Below, piece by piece: positions 14,599-22,050 of a DNA stretch of 22,050 nt. Origin of the DNA: Rhodocyclaceae bacterium UBA5602 (GTDB lineage: Bacteria; Pseudomonadota; Gammaproteobacteria; Burkholderiales; Rhodocyclaceae); assembly GCA_002424865.1 (NCBI GenBank), contig DILC01000064.1:23269-45318 (forward strand), read 5' to 3'. The translations under genes and the position numbers were made by a program. Positions within the stretch are counted from its first letter, which is position 1; each line of letters begins with the position of its first letter. A model generated the notes under the pieces. That model had not been told where the DNA came from and ran no database searches. It saw only the letters and a list, made by a program, of their open reading frames with translations.

Positions 14599-16299
14599 AT
14601 GTCGTCATCGGCTGAGTCGTTGTTTCAGGGGTTGCAAAAAACCCTGGCGGCATTGATGCAAGGCCAGGGGGGCGCGCAGGGCGGACTGCCTGCCGAGGCG
14701 CAGGCGGCAAGCCAGGCGTTGTTTCAAGCGTTGCAAGCCCAGCACCTGGCGCTCTGGCAGCAGATGCTCAATGCAGGCAAAGATCAGCCTGCGCCCGTGG
14801 TGGCAGAAGGCGTGGCGCGGGACAGGCGTTTTGCGCACCCGGCCTGGCAAGAGAGCCGCCTGCACGATTATTTGCGTCAGGCGTATTTGCTCAATGCCGA
14901 TTACATACAGCACATGATTGCGCTTGCGCCAGAGGGCCATGAGAAAAACAGGCTGATGTTTTTCGCGCGGCAAGTGGTGGATGCTTTGGCGCCTTCAAAC
15001 TTTATTGCGACCAACCCGGAGTTCATTCAGGCAGCGTTGGCTACCCAGGGCGAGAGCATCCGGCTGGGAATGCAAAACTTGATTGGCGACCTTGAAAAGG
15101 GGCGCATTTCAATGACAGATGAGTCGGTGTTTGAGGTGGGTAAAAATTTAGCCACGACACCGGGCGCGGTGGTGTATGAGAATGAAGTGATGCAGTTGAT
15201 CCAATATGCGCCGCAAACCAAAAAAGTCGCCGCCCGCCCTTTGCTGATCGTGCCGCCCTGTATCAACAAGTTTTACATCCTTGATTTGCAGCCGGAAAAT
15301 TCCTTGGTGCGTTACGCGGTAGAACAAGGCCAGACGGTTTTTTTGATTTCCTGGCGCAATGTCAGCGCCGATTTGGGGTCCCTTACCTGGGATGATTATC
15401 TGCTTCAAGGCCCGATCAAAGCCATTGAGGTGGTGCAAAAGATACGCAAGATGCCGCAGATCAATGCCCTCGGTTTTTGCGTGGGCGGCACGATTCTGGC
15501 TTCCGCCCTGGCTGTTCTTCGCGCGGGCGGGAGCGATCCCGTGGCTTCGCTCACCTTGCTCACGACGTTGCTGGATTTTTCGGACACCGGGGAGCTCGCG
15601 TGTTTTATTGACGAGCCATCGCTTGCCATGCGCGAGGCGACGATAGGACAGGGTGGTTTGCTGAGCGGACGCGATTTGTCGGCTGTTTTTTCCGCGCTGC
15701 GCGCGAATGATTTGGTCTGGCCTTATGTGGTCAATAATTACCTCAAAGGCATGAAGCCTGCGGCCTTTGATTTGCTGTACTGGAATTCGGATTCGACCAA
15801 TTTGCCCGGGCCTTTTTTGGTCTGGTATCTGCGCCACATGTATCTTGAAAATAGTTTGCGTGAGCCCGGCAAGCTGACCATGTGCGGCCAACAGGTCGAT
15901 TTGAAGCGGGTTGATATGCCGGTGTTTTTGCTTGCTTGCCGGGAGGACCACATCGTCCCGTGGAAAACATCCTATCTTGGACGCTCGCTTTTGGGGGGAG
16001 GGAGCGAGTTTGTCTTGGGCGCATCAGGCCATATTGCTGGCGTGATTAACCCGGCAGCGAAAAACAAGCGCAGTTATTGGGTGCACGATAGCCATGCCGA
16101 AAAGCGGGAAGATAAAAATATCCCGGCGGATGCTTGGCTCGCTTCTGCAAAAGAAGTTCAAGGCAGCTGGTGGCCGCGCTGGATGGCTTGGCTTAACGAG
16201 CGGGGCGGGAAACAGGTTGCCGCCCCGCGCCGTCTTGGCAGCGCCGACTTTTTTGAGATTGAGCCGGCGCCGGGGCGATATGTCAAAGAAAAGGCATAA
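14599..16299 (+). CDS. phaC: class I poly(3-hydroxyalkanoate) synthase
   Basis: Polymerises (R)-3-hydroxyacyl-CoA, mainly 3-hydroxybutyryl-CoA, into PHB on the surface of cytosolic granules. The 566-residue length fits class I synthases. An N-terminal domain of about 180 residues (Gln/Ala-rich at 10-60) precedes the alpha/beta-hydrolase catalytic domain. The lipase-like box is GFCVGG with nucleophile C294; the other triad members are D450 (REDHIVPW) and H478 (ASGHIAGV). The D-to-H spacing of 28 equals that of the Cupriavidus enzyme. SWRNVSADLGSLTWDDYL is a class I hallmark. The ATG at 14599 is chosen over 14533 because AAAGG lies eight bases upstream and because 14533 would precede the predicted transcription start. 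It leads the pha cluster, under a promoter with a putative PhaR operator. Confidence 0.97.
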   Translation: MSSSAESLFQGLQKTLAALMQGQGGAQGGLPAEAQAASQALFQALQAQHLALWQQMLNAGKDQPAPVVAEGVARDRRFAHPAWQESRLHDYLRQAYLLNADYIQHMIALAPEGHEKNRLMFFARQVVDALAPSNFIATNPEFIQAALATQGESIRLGMQNLIGDLEKGRISMTDESVFEVGKNLATTPGAVVYENEVMQLIQYAPQTKKVAARPLLIVPPCINKFYILDLQPENSLVRYAVEQGQTVFLISWRNVSADLGSLTWDDYLLQGPIKAIEVVQKIRKMPQINALGFCVGGTILASALAVLRAGGSDPVASLTLLTTLLDFSDTGELACFIDEPSLAMREATIGQGGLLSGRDLSAVFSALRANDLVWPYVVNNYLKGMKPAAFDLLYWNSDSTNLPGPFLVWYLRHMYLENSLREPGKLTMCGQQVDLKRVDMPVFLLACREDHIVPWKTSYLGRSLLGGGSEFVLGASGHIAGVINPAAKNKRSYWVHDSHAEKREDKNIPADAWLASAKEVQGSWWPRWMAWLNERGGKQVAAPRRLGSADFFEIEPAPGRYVKEKA

Positions 16300-16300
16300 T

Positions 16301-16323
16301 GCGCATGTGCCATCCGCATGCGC
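16301..16323 (+). terminator. stem-loop just after phaC, possible weak terminator or attenuator
   Basis: GCGCATG, nine-base loop, CATGCGC: a perfect 7-bp stem beginning one base after the phaC stop codon. The sequence after it (CATTATTTG) is only moderately T-rich. It may lower read-through into phaB1 or protect the phaC mRNA end. Confidence 0.3.
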
Positions 16324-16399
16324 CATTATTTGTCGGCAAGCTATTGGCCATGCAGACTCCATCCAGCGATTTGAAATGAAAGCGCTGGCATTGATCTAC

Positions 16400-16429
16400 T
16401 TGTCATTGAGGCAGCACGCTAATTACGAT
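16400..16429 (+). promoter_or_regulatory. candidate promoter for phaB1
   Basis: TTGTCA (five of six to TTGACA), 18-base spacer, TACGAT (four of six to TATAAT). The predicted start is near 16436, 24 bases before the phaB1 ATG. The 160-bp gap after phaC makes a separate promoter plausible; this is a pattern match. Confidence 0.35.
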
Positions 16430-16459
16430 TGACGTTGTTTTCTGGCAGAGGAGTGGGAA

Positions 16460-17200
16460 ATGAAGAAAGTAGCCGTTGTTACGGGGGGCATGGGTGGCTT
16501 GGGGGAGGCGATTTGTATCAAGCTGGCCGCGCAAGCTTATCAGGTTGTCACCACCTATAGCCCGAGCAATACGCATGCGGAGGCTTGGTTGCGCGGGATG
16601 GGCGAGCAAGGTTACAGCTTTAAAGCCTACCCGTGTGATGTGAGTGATTTTGACTCGGCCAGGCAATGTATCGAACAAATTGCGGCAGAAGTCGGTTCGG
16701 TGGATGTGCTGGTGAATAACGCCGGGGTGACGCGCGACATGACTTTCAAGCGCATGACCAAGACGGATTGGGATGTGGTGATGCGCACCAATCTTGACTC
16801 AGTATTCAACATGACCAAACACGTCATGGATGGCATGATGGAGCGCAACTGGGGGCGGGTGATCAATATATCTTCAGTTAACGGCCAAAAAGGAGCCTTT
16901 GGGCAAACCAACTACGCAGCGGCTAAAGCCGGGATGCATGGCTTTACGAAATCCCTGGCGCTGGAAGTGGCGAAAAAAGGCGTGACAGTTAATACAATTT
17001 CGCCGGGTTACATTGGCACCAAAATGGTTATGGCCATTCCGCAGGAGGTTCTGGATAGCAAAATCCTGCCCCAACTGCCGGTTGGTCGCTTGGGCAGGCC
17101 TGAGGAAGTGGCGGGTTTGGTGGCTTATTTGGCGTCAGACGAGGCTGCGTTTGTGACTGGTGCGAATATTTCCATCAATGGCGGTCAGCATATGTATTAA
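16460..17200 (+). CDS. phaB: acetoacetyl-CoA reductase, first copy
   Basis: NADPH-dependent reduction of acetoacetyl-CoA to (R)-3-hydroxybutyryl-CoA, the monomer step of PHB synthesis. It is a classical 246-residue short-chain dehydrogenase: cofactor loop TGGMGGLG (8-15), NNAG, catalytic S139 (ISSVNG), Y152 and K156 (YAAAK). The NISSVNGQKGAFGQTNY and GYIGTKMV blocks, and the SINGGQHMY ending, are characteristic of PhaB rather than FabG. GAGGAG upstream gives a strong ribosome-binding site. It lies between phaC and a second phaB copy. The thiolase gene phaA, commonly linked, is not in the window. Confidence 0.94.
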   Translation: MKKVAVVTGGMGGLGEAICIKLAAQAYQVVTTYSPSNTHAEAWLRGMGEQGYSFKAYPCDVSDFDSARQCIEQIAAEVGSVDVLVNNAGVTRDMTFKRMTKTDWDVVMRTNLDSVFNMTKHVMDGMMERNWGRVINISSVNGQKGAFGQTNYAAAKAGMHGFTKSLALEVAKKGVTVNTISPGYIGTKMVMAIPQEVLDSKILPQLPVGRLGRPEEVAGLVAYLASDEAAFVTGANISINGGQHMY

Positions 17201-17533
17201 CGTGAAAGACTTGGGGCAAGTGCGCTGTGTAATCACCGGGCGCAGCGAGCCGGAAAGACGCCTCCCCGAGGGGGGCGGAGGGGCGGGCGGGTTCATTTTT
17301 CGCCCTTAGTGCAGCCCTCAGTGCAGCGAAGTGGATGGATTTCATGATTCGGGGCGGCCCATCGGCGCTATGTGCGTTAGCCTGGCGCCGTTTCAGCGTT
17401 ATTCACGCGTTGTGGCATGGGTGCGGCGGGCTGGCTGGGGGTATCTTGCAGGATTTTCCCTGTTTTAATTTTGTCGTCAGATGTTTTTGTCTGGCTTTTG
17501 TCTGTGCAAGTTTCAGGAATTGGGGATGTTTTT
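17201..17533. other. 333-bp intergenic region between the two phaB genes
   Basis: No gene is supported here. It holds a GC-rich hairpin (17259-17277), a direct repeat AGTGCAGC at 12-base spacing near 17310-17330, a TTGCAG hexamer at 17446-17451, and T-rich near-repeats of TTTTGTCTG between about 17481 and 17503. No convincing -35/-10 pair for phaB2 is visible. An in-frame extension of phaB2 to 17417 has no start signals and does not resemble PhaB. Confidence 0.6.
17259..17299 (+). terminator. GC-rich hairpin after phaB1, possible terminator
   Basis: CGCCTCCC, loop CGA, GGGGGGCG: eight pairs with one G-U, followed 17 bases later by the T-rich TTCATTTTT. The distance from stem to T-run is too long for a textbook terminator, so the call is weak. 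It would separate phaB1 from phaB2 transcription. Confidence 0.3.
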
Positions 17534-18274
17534 ATGGCAAAGCGGGTTGCATTGGTTACAGGCGCAATGGGCGGGTTGGGTACGGCGATTTGCAAGGCAT
17601 TGGCACAAAGCGGGTTTACTGTGGCAGCTAATTGCCTGCCCAATTTTTCGCCCAAGGCCGAGTGGCTTTGCAAAATGCAGGCAGAAGGCGTTGATGTCGT
17701 TGTGGCTGAGGCCGATGTCACCGATTACGATGCTTGCGAGAAGATGGTTCGCCAGCTGGAAGCGACCGTGGGGCCGGTGGATGTGCTGGTGAATAATGCC
17801 GGCATTACGCGGGACGCGGTGTTCAAGAAGATGGACAGGGCACAGTGGGATGCGGTTTTATCAACCAACCTTGACTCGGTTTTCAATGTCACCCGCCAAG
17901 TCATTGGCGGGATGGCAGATCGCGGCTGGGGGCGGGTCATCAATATTTCGTCTGTCAATGGCATTAAAGGCCAGTTTGGCCAGGCGAATTATTCGGCCGC
18001 CAAGGCGGGAATTTTGGGCTTTACCAAGGCTGTTGCGGCTGAAGTAGCCCAAAAGGGCGTCACCGTGAATGCCATTGCGCCAGGCTATGTGGCGACCGAT
18101 ATGGTGATGGCGATCAAGCCAGCGGTGCGCGAGGGGATTGTGGCAAGCATCCCCATGGGGCGCTTGGGGCGGCCGGAAGAAATCGGCGGGTTATGCGCTT
18201 ATCTGGCTTCTGACTTGGCTGGCTATATGACAGGTGCAACGTTGAACATCAACGGCGGCTTGCATTTTAGTTAA
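17534..18274 (+). CDS. phaB: acetoacetyl-CoA reductase, second copy
   Basis: A second 246-residue PhaB paralogue with the same activity predicted. The cofactor loop is TGAMGGLG (9-16); the catalytic residues are S140, Y153 and K157 (YSAAK). It shares long blocks with the first copy (WGRVINISSVNG, KGVTVN, GRLGRPEE, INGG) but differs throughout elsewhere, so the duplication is not recent. The ATG at 17534 is preceded by GGGGA about eight bases upstream and aligns with the start of the first copy. It is separated from phaB1 by 333 bp and from phaR by 74 bp, so it may be transcribed with phaR. Whether the copies differ in cofactor or acyl-chain preference cannot be read from sequence. Confidence 0.93.
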   Translation: MAKRVALVTGAMGGLGTAICKALAQSGFTVAANCLPNFSPKAEWLCKMQAEGVDVVVAEADVTDYDACEKMVRQLEATVGPVDVLVNNAGITRDAVFKKMDRAQWDAVLSTNLDSVFNVTRQVIGGMADRGWGRVINISSVNGIKGQFGQANYSAAKAGILGFTKAVAAEVAQKGVTVNAIAPGYVATDMVMAIKPAVREGIVASIPMGRLGRPEEIGGLCAYLASDLAGYMTGATLNINGGLHFS

Positions 18275-18348
18275 TCACCTGTTGAGTGGATGCAAAAAGA
18301 TGGTTTGTGATTATCCATTGCAGTTAAATCAAAACAAGGAGGAGCACC

Positions 18349-18942
18349 ATGGTGGAGCCAAAGCGTAGTGAGTCGGGACGTACGATTAAAAAATATCCGA
18401 ACCGCCGCTTGTATGACACGCAGACCAGCAGCTACATTACACTCGCTGATGTTAAAGCCCTGGTGCTGGCGCACGAAGAGTTTCTGGTCGTTGATGCAAA
18501 ATCAGAGGAAGACCTGACCCGGGCCATTTTGTTGCAGATCATTCTGGAAGAAGAAGCGGGCGGTGCGCCGATGTTTTCTTCTGAAATGCTCTCCCAAATG
18601 ATACGGTTTTACGGCAGCGCCATGCAGAGCATGATGGGGCGCTATCTGGATAGCAACATGAAGGCTTTCGTGGAGATGCAGGCCAAGCTGTCAGCCCAGG
18701 CTGTGCCGGGGTTCGGTGGGGCTTCCTTGGGTATGCCGGCACTGGGTTCGCCTGAAATGTGGAATCAGTTCTTGAATTTCCAGGGACCGGCGATGCAGAA
18801 CATGATGAGCGCTTATGTTGAGCAATCGCAACAACTGTTCCAGCAAATGCAGGATCGCGTCAAAGAGCAGGCGAGAAAAATATTTCCTGACAACCTGGCA
18901 CCCGACGAAGCCAAACCGGCCCGCGGTAAAAAGGCGACGTAA
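18349..18942 (+). CDS. phaR: PHB synthesis repressor PhaR
   Basis: PhaR binds both DNA and PHB. It represses phasin and other pha promoters until polymer titrates it away. The 197-residue protein has the N-terminal PHB accumulation regulator DNA-binding domain (RTIKKYPNRRLYDTQTSSYI at 11-30 is nearly invariant), then a Met/Gln-rich, amphipathic C-terminal half (about 75-180) suited to polymer binding. The tail is basic (ARGKKAT). AAGGAGGAG gives a very strong ribosome-binding site. It closes the pha cluster. A TTGCAG at 18318-18323, also seen upstream of phaC and phaB2, may be a half operator for autoregulation. Confidence 0.96.
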   Translation: MVEPKRSESGRTIKKYPNRRLYDTQTSSYITLADVKALVLAHEEFLVVDAKSEEDLTRAILLQIILEEEAGGAPMFSSEMLSQMIRFYGSAMQSMMGRYLDSNMKAFVEMQAKLSAQAVPGFGGASLGMPALGSPEMWNQFLNFQGPAMQNMMSAYVEQSQQLFQQMQDRVKEQARKIFPDNLAPDEAKPARGKKAT

Positions 18943-18958
18943 GATAAACCGGGCAGGA

Positions 18959-19000
18959 GGCCTTATCGGGTCAGTGACCCGTTGGGCCAAATCATTTTTT
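18959..19000 (+). terminator. probable Rho-independent terminator after phaR
   Basis: CGGGTC-AGT-GACCCG (18967-18981) is a perfect 6-bp stem, extended outward by GGCC/GGCC pairing at 18959-18962 and 18985-18988 across small internal bulges. Six T follow at 18995-19000. It would end the pha transcript before rimO. Confidence 0.5.
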
Positions 19001-19036
19001 GTTTTCAGTTAAGTTAATTACCCAAGTAAATCCGTG

Positions 19037-20377
19037 ATGAAAAAAAGCAAGATAAGCACGCCCTCCGTTGGTTTTGTTTCACTCGGCTGCCCCAAGGCGG
19101 CATCGGACGCGGAGCAGATATTGACTCGCCTGCGCGCGGAGGGCTACACCATTTCGGGCAGCTACCAAAAGGCTGACCTGGTGGTAGTGAATACCTGTGG
19201 TTTCATTGATGCGGCCGTTGAAGAGTCGCTGGATGCGATTGGCGAGGCGATGGCCGAGAATGGCAAGGTGATTGTCACGGGATGTCTGGGGGCGAAAAAG
19301 GACGCTGCGGGCAACGACATTGTGAGGACGGCCCACCCCAGTGTGCTGGCTGTGACAGGACCCCATGCCTTGCAGGAGGTGATGGAAGCCGTGCATGCGC
19401 ATTTGCCGCCCTTGCATGATCCCTTTGTGGATTTGGTGCCAGCGCAAGGCATACGCCTCACGCCGGACCATTATGCCTATTTGAAAATTTCCGAAGGGTG
19501 CAACCATCGTTGCAGCTTTTGCATCATTCCTTCGCTACGCGGCGATCTGGTCTCGCGGCCGGTTGGCGACGTGCTGCGCGAAGCGGAAATCCTGGCGGAA
19601 GCGGGCGTGCGTGAGTTGCTGGTGATTTCGCAAGACACCAGCGCCTATGGCGTGGATACCAAATATCGCACGGGTTTTTGGGGTGGCCGGCCGGTCAAGA
19701 CCAAGCTCTACGATTTATGTGAGCAGCTGGGTGAGTTGGGGCTTTGGGTGCGCTTGCACTATGTTTATCCCTATCCCAATGTGGATGATTTGATGCCGTT
19801 AATGGCCGAGGGCAAAATCTTGCCTTACCTGGACATTCCCTTCCAGCACGCCAGCCCGCGTATTTTGAAACTGATGAAACGGCCGGCTTCCGCTGAAAAA
19901 GTGCTGGAGCGCATTGCGGCCTGGCGCAGCATTGTGCCTGATTTGACCATACGCAGCACGTTTATCACCGGCTTTCCGGGCGAGACAGAGGCCGAGTTTA
20001 ATGAACTGCTCGATTTTCTGGATGAAGCGCAACTGGACCGCGTGGGGGCGTTTGCCTACTCGCCGGTGGAGGGCGCGAGCGCCAACGAGTTGCCGGGTGC
20101 CTTGCCGGAGAGCGTGAGGGAAGCGCGCAAAGCCACCTTGCTGCGGCATCAGGAGGATATTTCCACCATGCGGCTGGAAAGAAAAATTGGTCGCCGCATC
20201 AAGGTGCTGGTGGATGAGATCGACGAAGACGGCGCCATTGCCCGTTCGGAAGGTGATGCGCCCGATATTGATGGCTTGGTCCATATCACTGATGGCCATG
20301 ATTTGCCGGTGGGTGAATTTGCCGAAGTGACGGTGTTTGATTGCGACGTGCATGACTTGTACGCTACGCTGAAGTGA
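19037..20377 (+). CDS. rimO: ribosomal protein S12 methylthiotransferase RimO
   Basis: A radical-SAM enzyme that adds a methylthio group to the conserved aspartate of ribosomal protein S12. The 446-residue protein has the N-terminal UPF0004/MTTase domain with cluster ligands C18, C54 and C83; the radical-SAM motif C155-x3-C159-x2-C162; and a C-terminal TRAM domain (about 380-446). SLGCPKA, LDIPFQH and TFITGFPGET are conserved. The in-frame GTG at 19034, one codon earlier, is an equally possible start. It follows the probable phaR terminator, and 12 bases separate it from the FAD dehydrogenase gene, so those two are likely cotranscribed. Confidence 0.96.
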   Translation: MKKSKISTPSVGFVSLGCPKAASDAEQILTRLRAEGYTISGSYQKADLVVVNTCGFIDAAVEESLDAIGEAMAENGKVIVTGCLGAKKDAAGNDIVRTAHPSVLAVTGPHALQEVMEAVHAHLPPLHDPFVDLVPAQGIRLTPDHYAYLKISEGCNHRCSFCIIPSLRGDLVSRPVGDVLREAEILAEAGVRELLVISQDTSAYGVDTKYRTGFWGGRPVKTKLYDLCEQLGELGLWVRLHYVYPYPNVDDLMPLMAEGKILPYLDIPFQHASPRILKLMKRPASAEKVLERIAAWRSIVPDLTIRSTFITGFPGETEAEFNELLDFLDEAQLDRVGAFAYSPVEGASANELPGALPESVREARKATLLRHQEDISTMRLERKIGRRIKVLVDEIDEDGAIARSEGDAPDIDGLVHITDGHDLPVGEFAEVTVFDCDVHDLYATLK

Positions 20378-20389
20378 TATGCGGATGCA

Positions 20390-21835
20390 ATGGACGCTAC
20401 GGCCAAATCCACACTGACAGCCACGCAAACCGCGCTCCTGGCTGAATTGCGCCGTATCGCCAGCGCCGACTATTTATGTATTGACGCAGCGGATATCGCG
20501 CCTTTTTGCACCGACTGGCGCGGCCGCTATACCGGCGAGCCGCTGTGCGTGGTGCAGCCTGCCAATACTGACGAGGTTGCAGCGGTGGTGCGCGCATGTG
20601 CCGCCGCGGGCGTACCCATGGTGCCGCAGGGCGGTAACACCGGGCTGTGCGGCGGGGCGACGCCCATGGGCGGGGAGGTGCTGATTAGTTTGCGCCGCTT
20701 GAACCGCATTCGTTCCGTGGATGCGGAGAACAACGCATTGACTGCCGAAGCCGGATGTACCCTGCATGCCGTGCAAGAGGCCGCTTGCGCGATTCATCGC
20801 TTGTTTCCGCTATCGTTAGCGTCCGAGGGCAGCGCGACCCTGGGCGGCAATTTGTCCACCAATGCCGGTGGCGTCCAGGTCTTGCGCTATGGCAATGCCC
20901 GGGAGCTCACGCTAGGCCTGGAAGTCGTTCTGCCTGACGGGCGGATCTGGAACGGTTTGCGCGCCTTGCGCAAAGACAATACCGGCTACGATTTAAAGCA
21001 TTTGTTCATCGGCGCTGAGGGCACATTAGGCTTGATCACGGCGGCAACGGTTAAATTGTTTCCCCGTCCAGGCGCTGTGGCAACGGCCTGGGTTGCGGTG
21101 CCCGGCCCTGCGGCTGCGGTAGCCTTGCTGGGCTATTTGCGCGACCTGGTGGATGACGCGCTAACCGCGTTCGAGCTGATTGATCAAAATTCTCTTGCGT
21201 TGGTGTTGCGGCACATTCCGGGGACGCGTAATCCCTTGCGCACTGGTCACCCTGATGCCTGGCAGGTGCTGGTCGAGTTTTCAGGCCATGATGAACTCAC
21301 TCAAAGATTGGAAAATGCCCTGCGCGGCGCGATAGAAAACGGGCAGGCGCTGGATGCTATTCTGGCTAAAAGTGAAGCGCAACGGCAAGCGCTGTGGGCA
21401 TTACGCGAGCATATTTCCGCGGCGCAAAAAAATGAAGGTGTCTCGATCAAGCATGATATTGCGTTGCCTGTTTCCCGCATCGACGAATTTATTCGGCGCG
21501 CTAATATCGCCTTGAGGGGCCACTCGTCCGATATTCGCATCGTGTGCTTTGGGCATGTGGGGGACGGCAATCTGCATTACAACTTATCCAAAGTGGATAG
21601 CCAGTCGAATGAGAATTTCATCGCCCAGAGCCCGGTGCTCAACAAGATCGTGTATGATCTCGTCTCTGCCTTGGGCGGTTCCATTTCAGCGGAACATGGC
21701 TTGGGGCAGTTAAAGTGCCATGCGGTGTTGCAGTACAAAAGCCAGACAGAAATGGATTTAATGCGCGTTGTAAAAACAGCATTTGATCCACGCGGTTTGA
21801 TGAACCCCGGCAAGTTATTGCCAGCTGTAAATTAA
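20390..21835 (+). CDS. FAD-linked D-2-hydroxyacid dehydrogenase (D-2-hydroxyglutarate / D-lactate type)
   Basis: A 481-residue flavoprotein of the GlcD/D-lactate dehydrogenase/D-2-hydroxyglutarate dehydrogenase group, which oxidises a D-2-hydroxyacid and passes electrons to a quinone, cytochrome or ETF acceptor. The PCMH-type FAD domain (about 45-230) shows PQGGNTGLCGGA from residue 79 and SLASEGSATLGGNLSTNAGG later. The C-terminal FAD-oxidase domain carries GHVGDGNLH with metal-binding histidines H389 and H396, and AEHGLG with E435 and H436. Conservation is strong enough for the family but not for the exact substrate. The start lies 12 bases after rimO; no link between their functions is known to me. 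No terminator is visible before the tRNA promoter. Confidence 0.88.
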   Translation: MDATAKSTLTATQTALLAELRRIASADYLCIDAADIAPFCTDWRGRYTGEPLCVVQPANTDEVAAVVRACAAAGVPMVPQGGNTGLCGGATPMGGEVLISLRRLNRIRSVDAENNALTAEAGCTLHAVQEAACAIHRLFPLSLASEGSATLGGNLSTNAGGVQVLRYGNARELTLGLEVVLPDGRIWNGLRALRKDNTGYDLKHLFIGAEGTLGLITAATVKLFPRPGAVATAWVAVPGPAAAVALLGYLRDLVDDALTAFELIDQNSLALVLRHIPGTRNPLRTGHPDAWQVLVEFSGHDELTQRLENALRGAIENGQALDAILAKSEAQRQALWALREHISAAQKNEGVSIKHDIALPVSRIDEFIRRANIALRGHSSDIRIVCFGHVGDGNLHYNLSKVDSQSNENFIAQSPVLNKIVYDLVSALGGSISAEHGLGQLKCHAVLQYKSQTEMDLMRVVKTAFDPRGLMNPGKLLPAVN

Positions 21836-21848
21836 AGTTGATAAAGGC

Positions 21849-21877
21849 TTTACATGACATGCTGGTGTGCTTATAAT
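21849..21877 (+). promoter_or_regulatory. promoter of the tRNA-Ala / tRNA-Glu unit
   Basis: TTTACA (five of six), 17-base spacer, and a perfect TATAAT (21872-21877). The predicted start is near 21884, eight bases before the tRNA-Ala gene. It begins 13 bases after the upstream stop codon. Confidence 0.88.
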
Positions 21878-21891
21878 GCAGCCTCTCTTGT

Positions 21892-21967
<76 letters not shown>

Positions 21968-21974
21968 ACGATAA

Positions 21975-22050
21975 GTCCCTATCGTCTAGAGGCCTAGGAC
22001 AACACCCTTTCACGGTGTGAACCGGGGTTCGAATCCCCGTGGGGACGCCA
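21975..22050 (+). tRNA. tRNA-Glu (anticodon TTC)
   Basis: A complete 76-base cloverleaf ending exactly at the window edge with encoded CCA. The acceptor GTCCCTA pairs with TGGGGAC. The anticodon loop CTTTCAC gives TTC at 22009-22011, reading GAA/GAG. It resembles E. coli tRNA-Glu closely. It lies seven bases after tRNA-Ala and is surely cotranscribed. Confidence 0.97.

Noticed and set aside
15148..15951. Long open frame of 267 codons on the minus strand inside phaC
   Set aside because: It is antisense to a well-conserved enzyme, has no ribosome-binding site, and its translation looks like no protein family I recognise.

Overview
The window reads as a contiguous stretch of chromosome from a poly(3-hydroxybutyrate)-forming betaproteobacterium. 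The evidence is the class I pha set (phaC, two phaB paralogues, phaR), the M48 peptidase / pterin dehydratase / rsgA neighbourhood, and protein sequences of betaproteobacterial character. Genus cannot be fixed from the sequence; a Rhodocyclales- or Nitrosomonadales-like lineage is an inference. There is no transposase, integrase, phage gene or CRISPR array, and coding density is high.

Layout. 1-1647: the 3' part of hrpA, open at the left edge. 1756-2469: an EI24/CysZ-like membrane protein. 2671-4884: an unusual membrane-anchored AsmA-like protein with a long N-terminal cytosolic region. 5018-5809: a stand-alone CinA-type molybdopterin-binding-fold protein. 5960-6619: ompW, preceded by a perfect FNR-type box and followed by a long bidirectional terminator. 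6707-10647 (minus strand): murJ, then two meta-cleavage catabolic genes, a 2-hydroxymuconic semialdehyde dehydrogenase and a 2-oxo-3-hexenedioate decarboxylase, separated by a perfect 16-bp inverted repeat. 10721-13275: Ste24-like M48 protease, pterin-4a-carbinolamine dehydratase and rsgA, tightly packed. 13404-14210: a ZIP metal transporter. 14145-14441 (minus): a small two-helix membrane protein. 14599-18942: phaC, phaB1, phaB2, phaR. 19037-21835: rimO and a D-2-hydroxyglutarate/lactate-type FAD dehydrogenase. 21892-22050: tRNA-Ala(GGC) and tRNA-Glu(UUC) under a near-consensus promoter.

How the parts work together. PhaB1 and PhaB2 would reduce acetoacetyl-CoA to (R)-3-hydroxybutyryl-CoA, which PhaC polymerises; PhaR is the granule-sensing repressor. 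A CTGC-N3-GCAG palindrome overlapping the -10 element of a strong phaC promoter looks like a PhaR operator, which would close an autoregulatory loop. No phaA or phasin gene lies in the window. The two catabolic genes cover only the oxidation and decarboxylation steps of the 4-oxalocrotonate branch; ring cleavage, tautomerase, hydratase and aldolase must be elsewhere. The ompW promoter geometry fits class II FNR activation, suggesting a facultative or micro-oxic lifestyle.

I found no clear new multi-gene system. The best leads are the FNR box, the PhaR operator, the catabolic pair with its intercistronic palindrome, and the AsmA-like protein with an uncharacterised cytosolic half.
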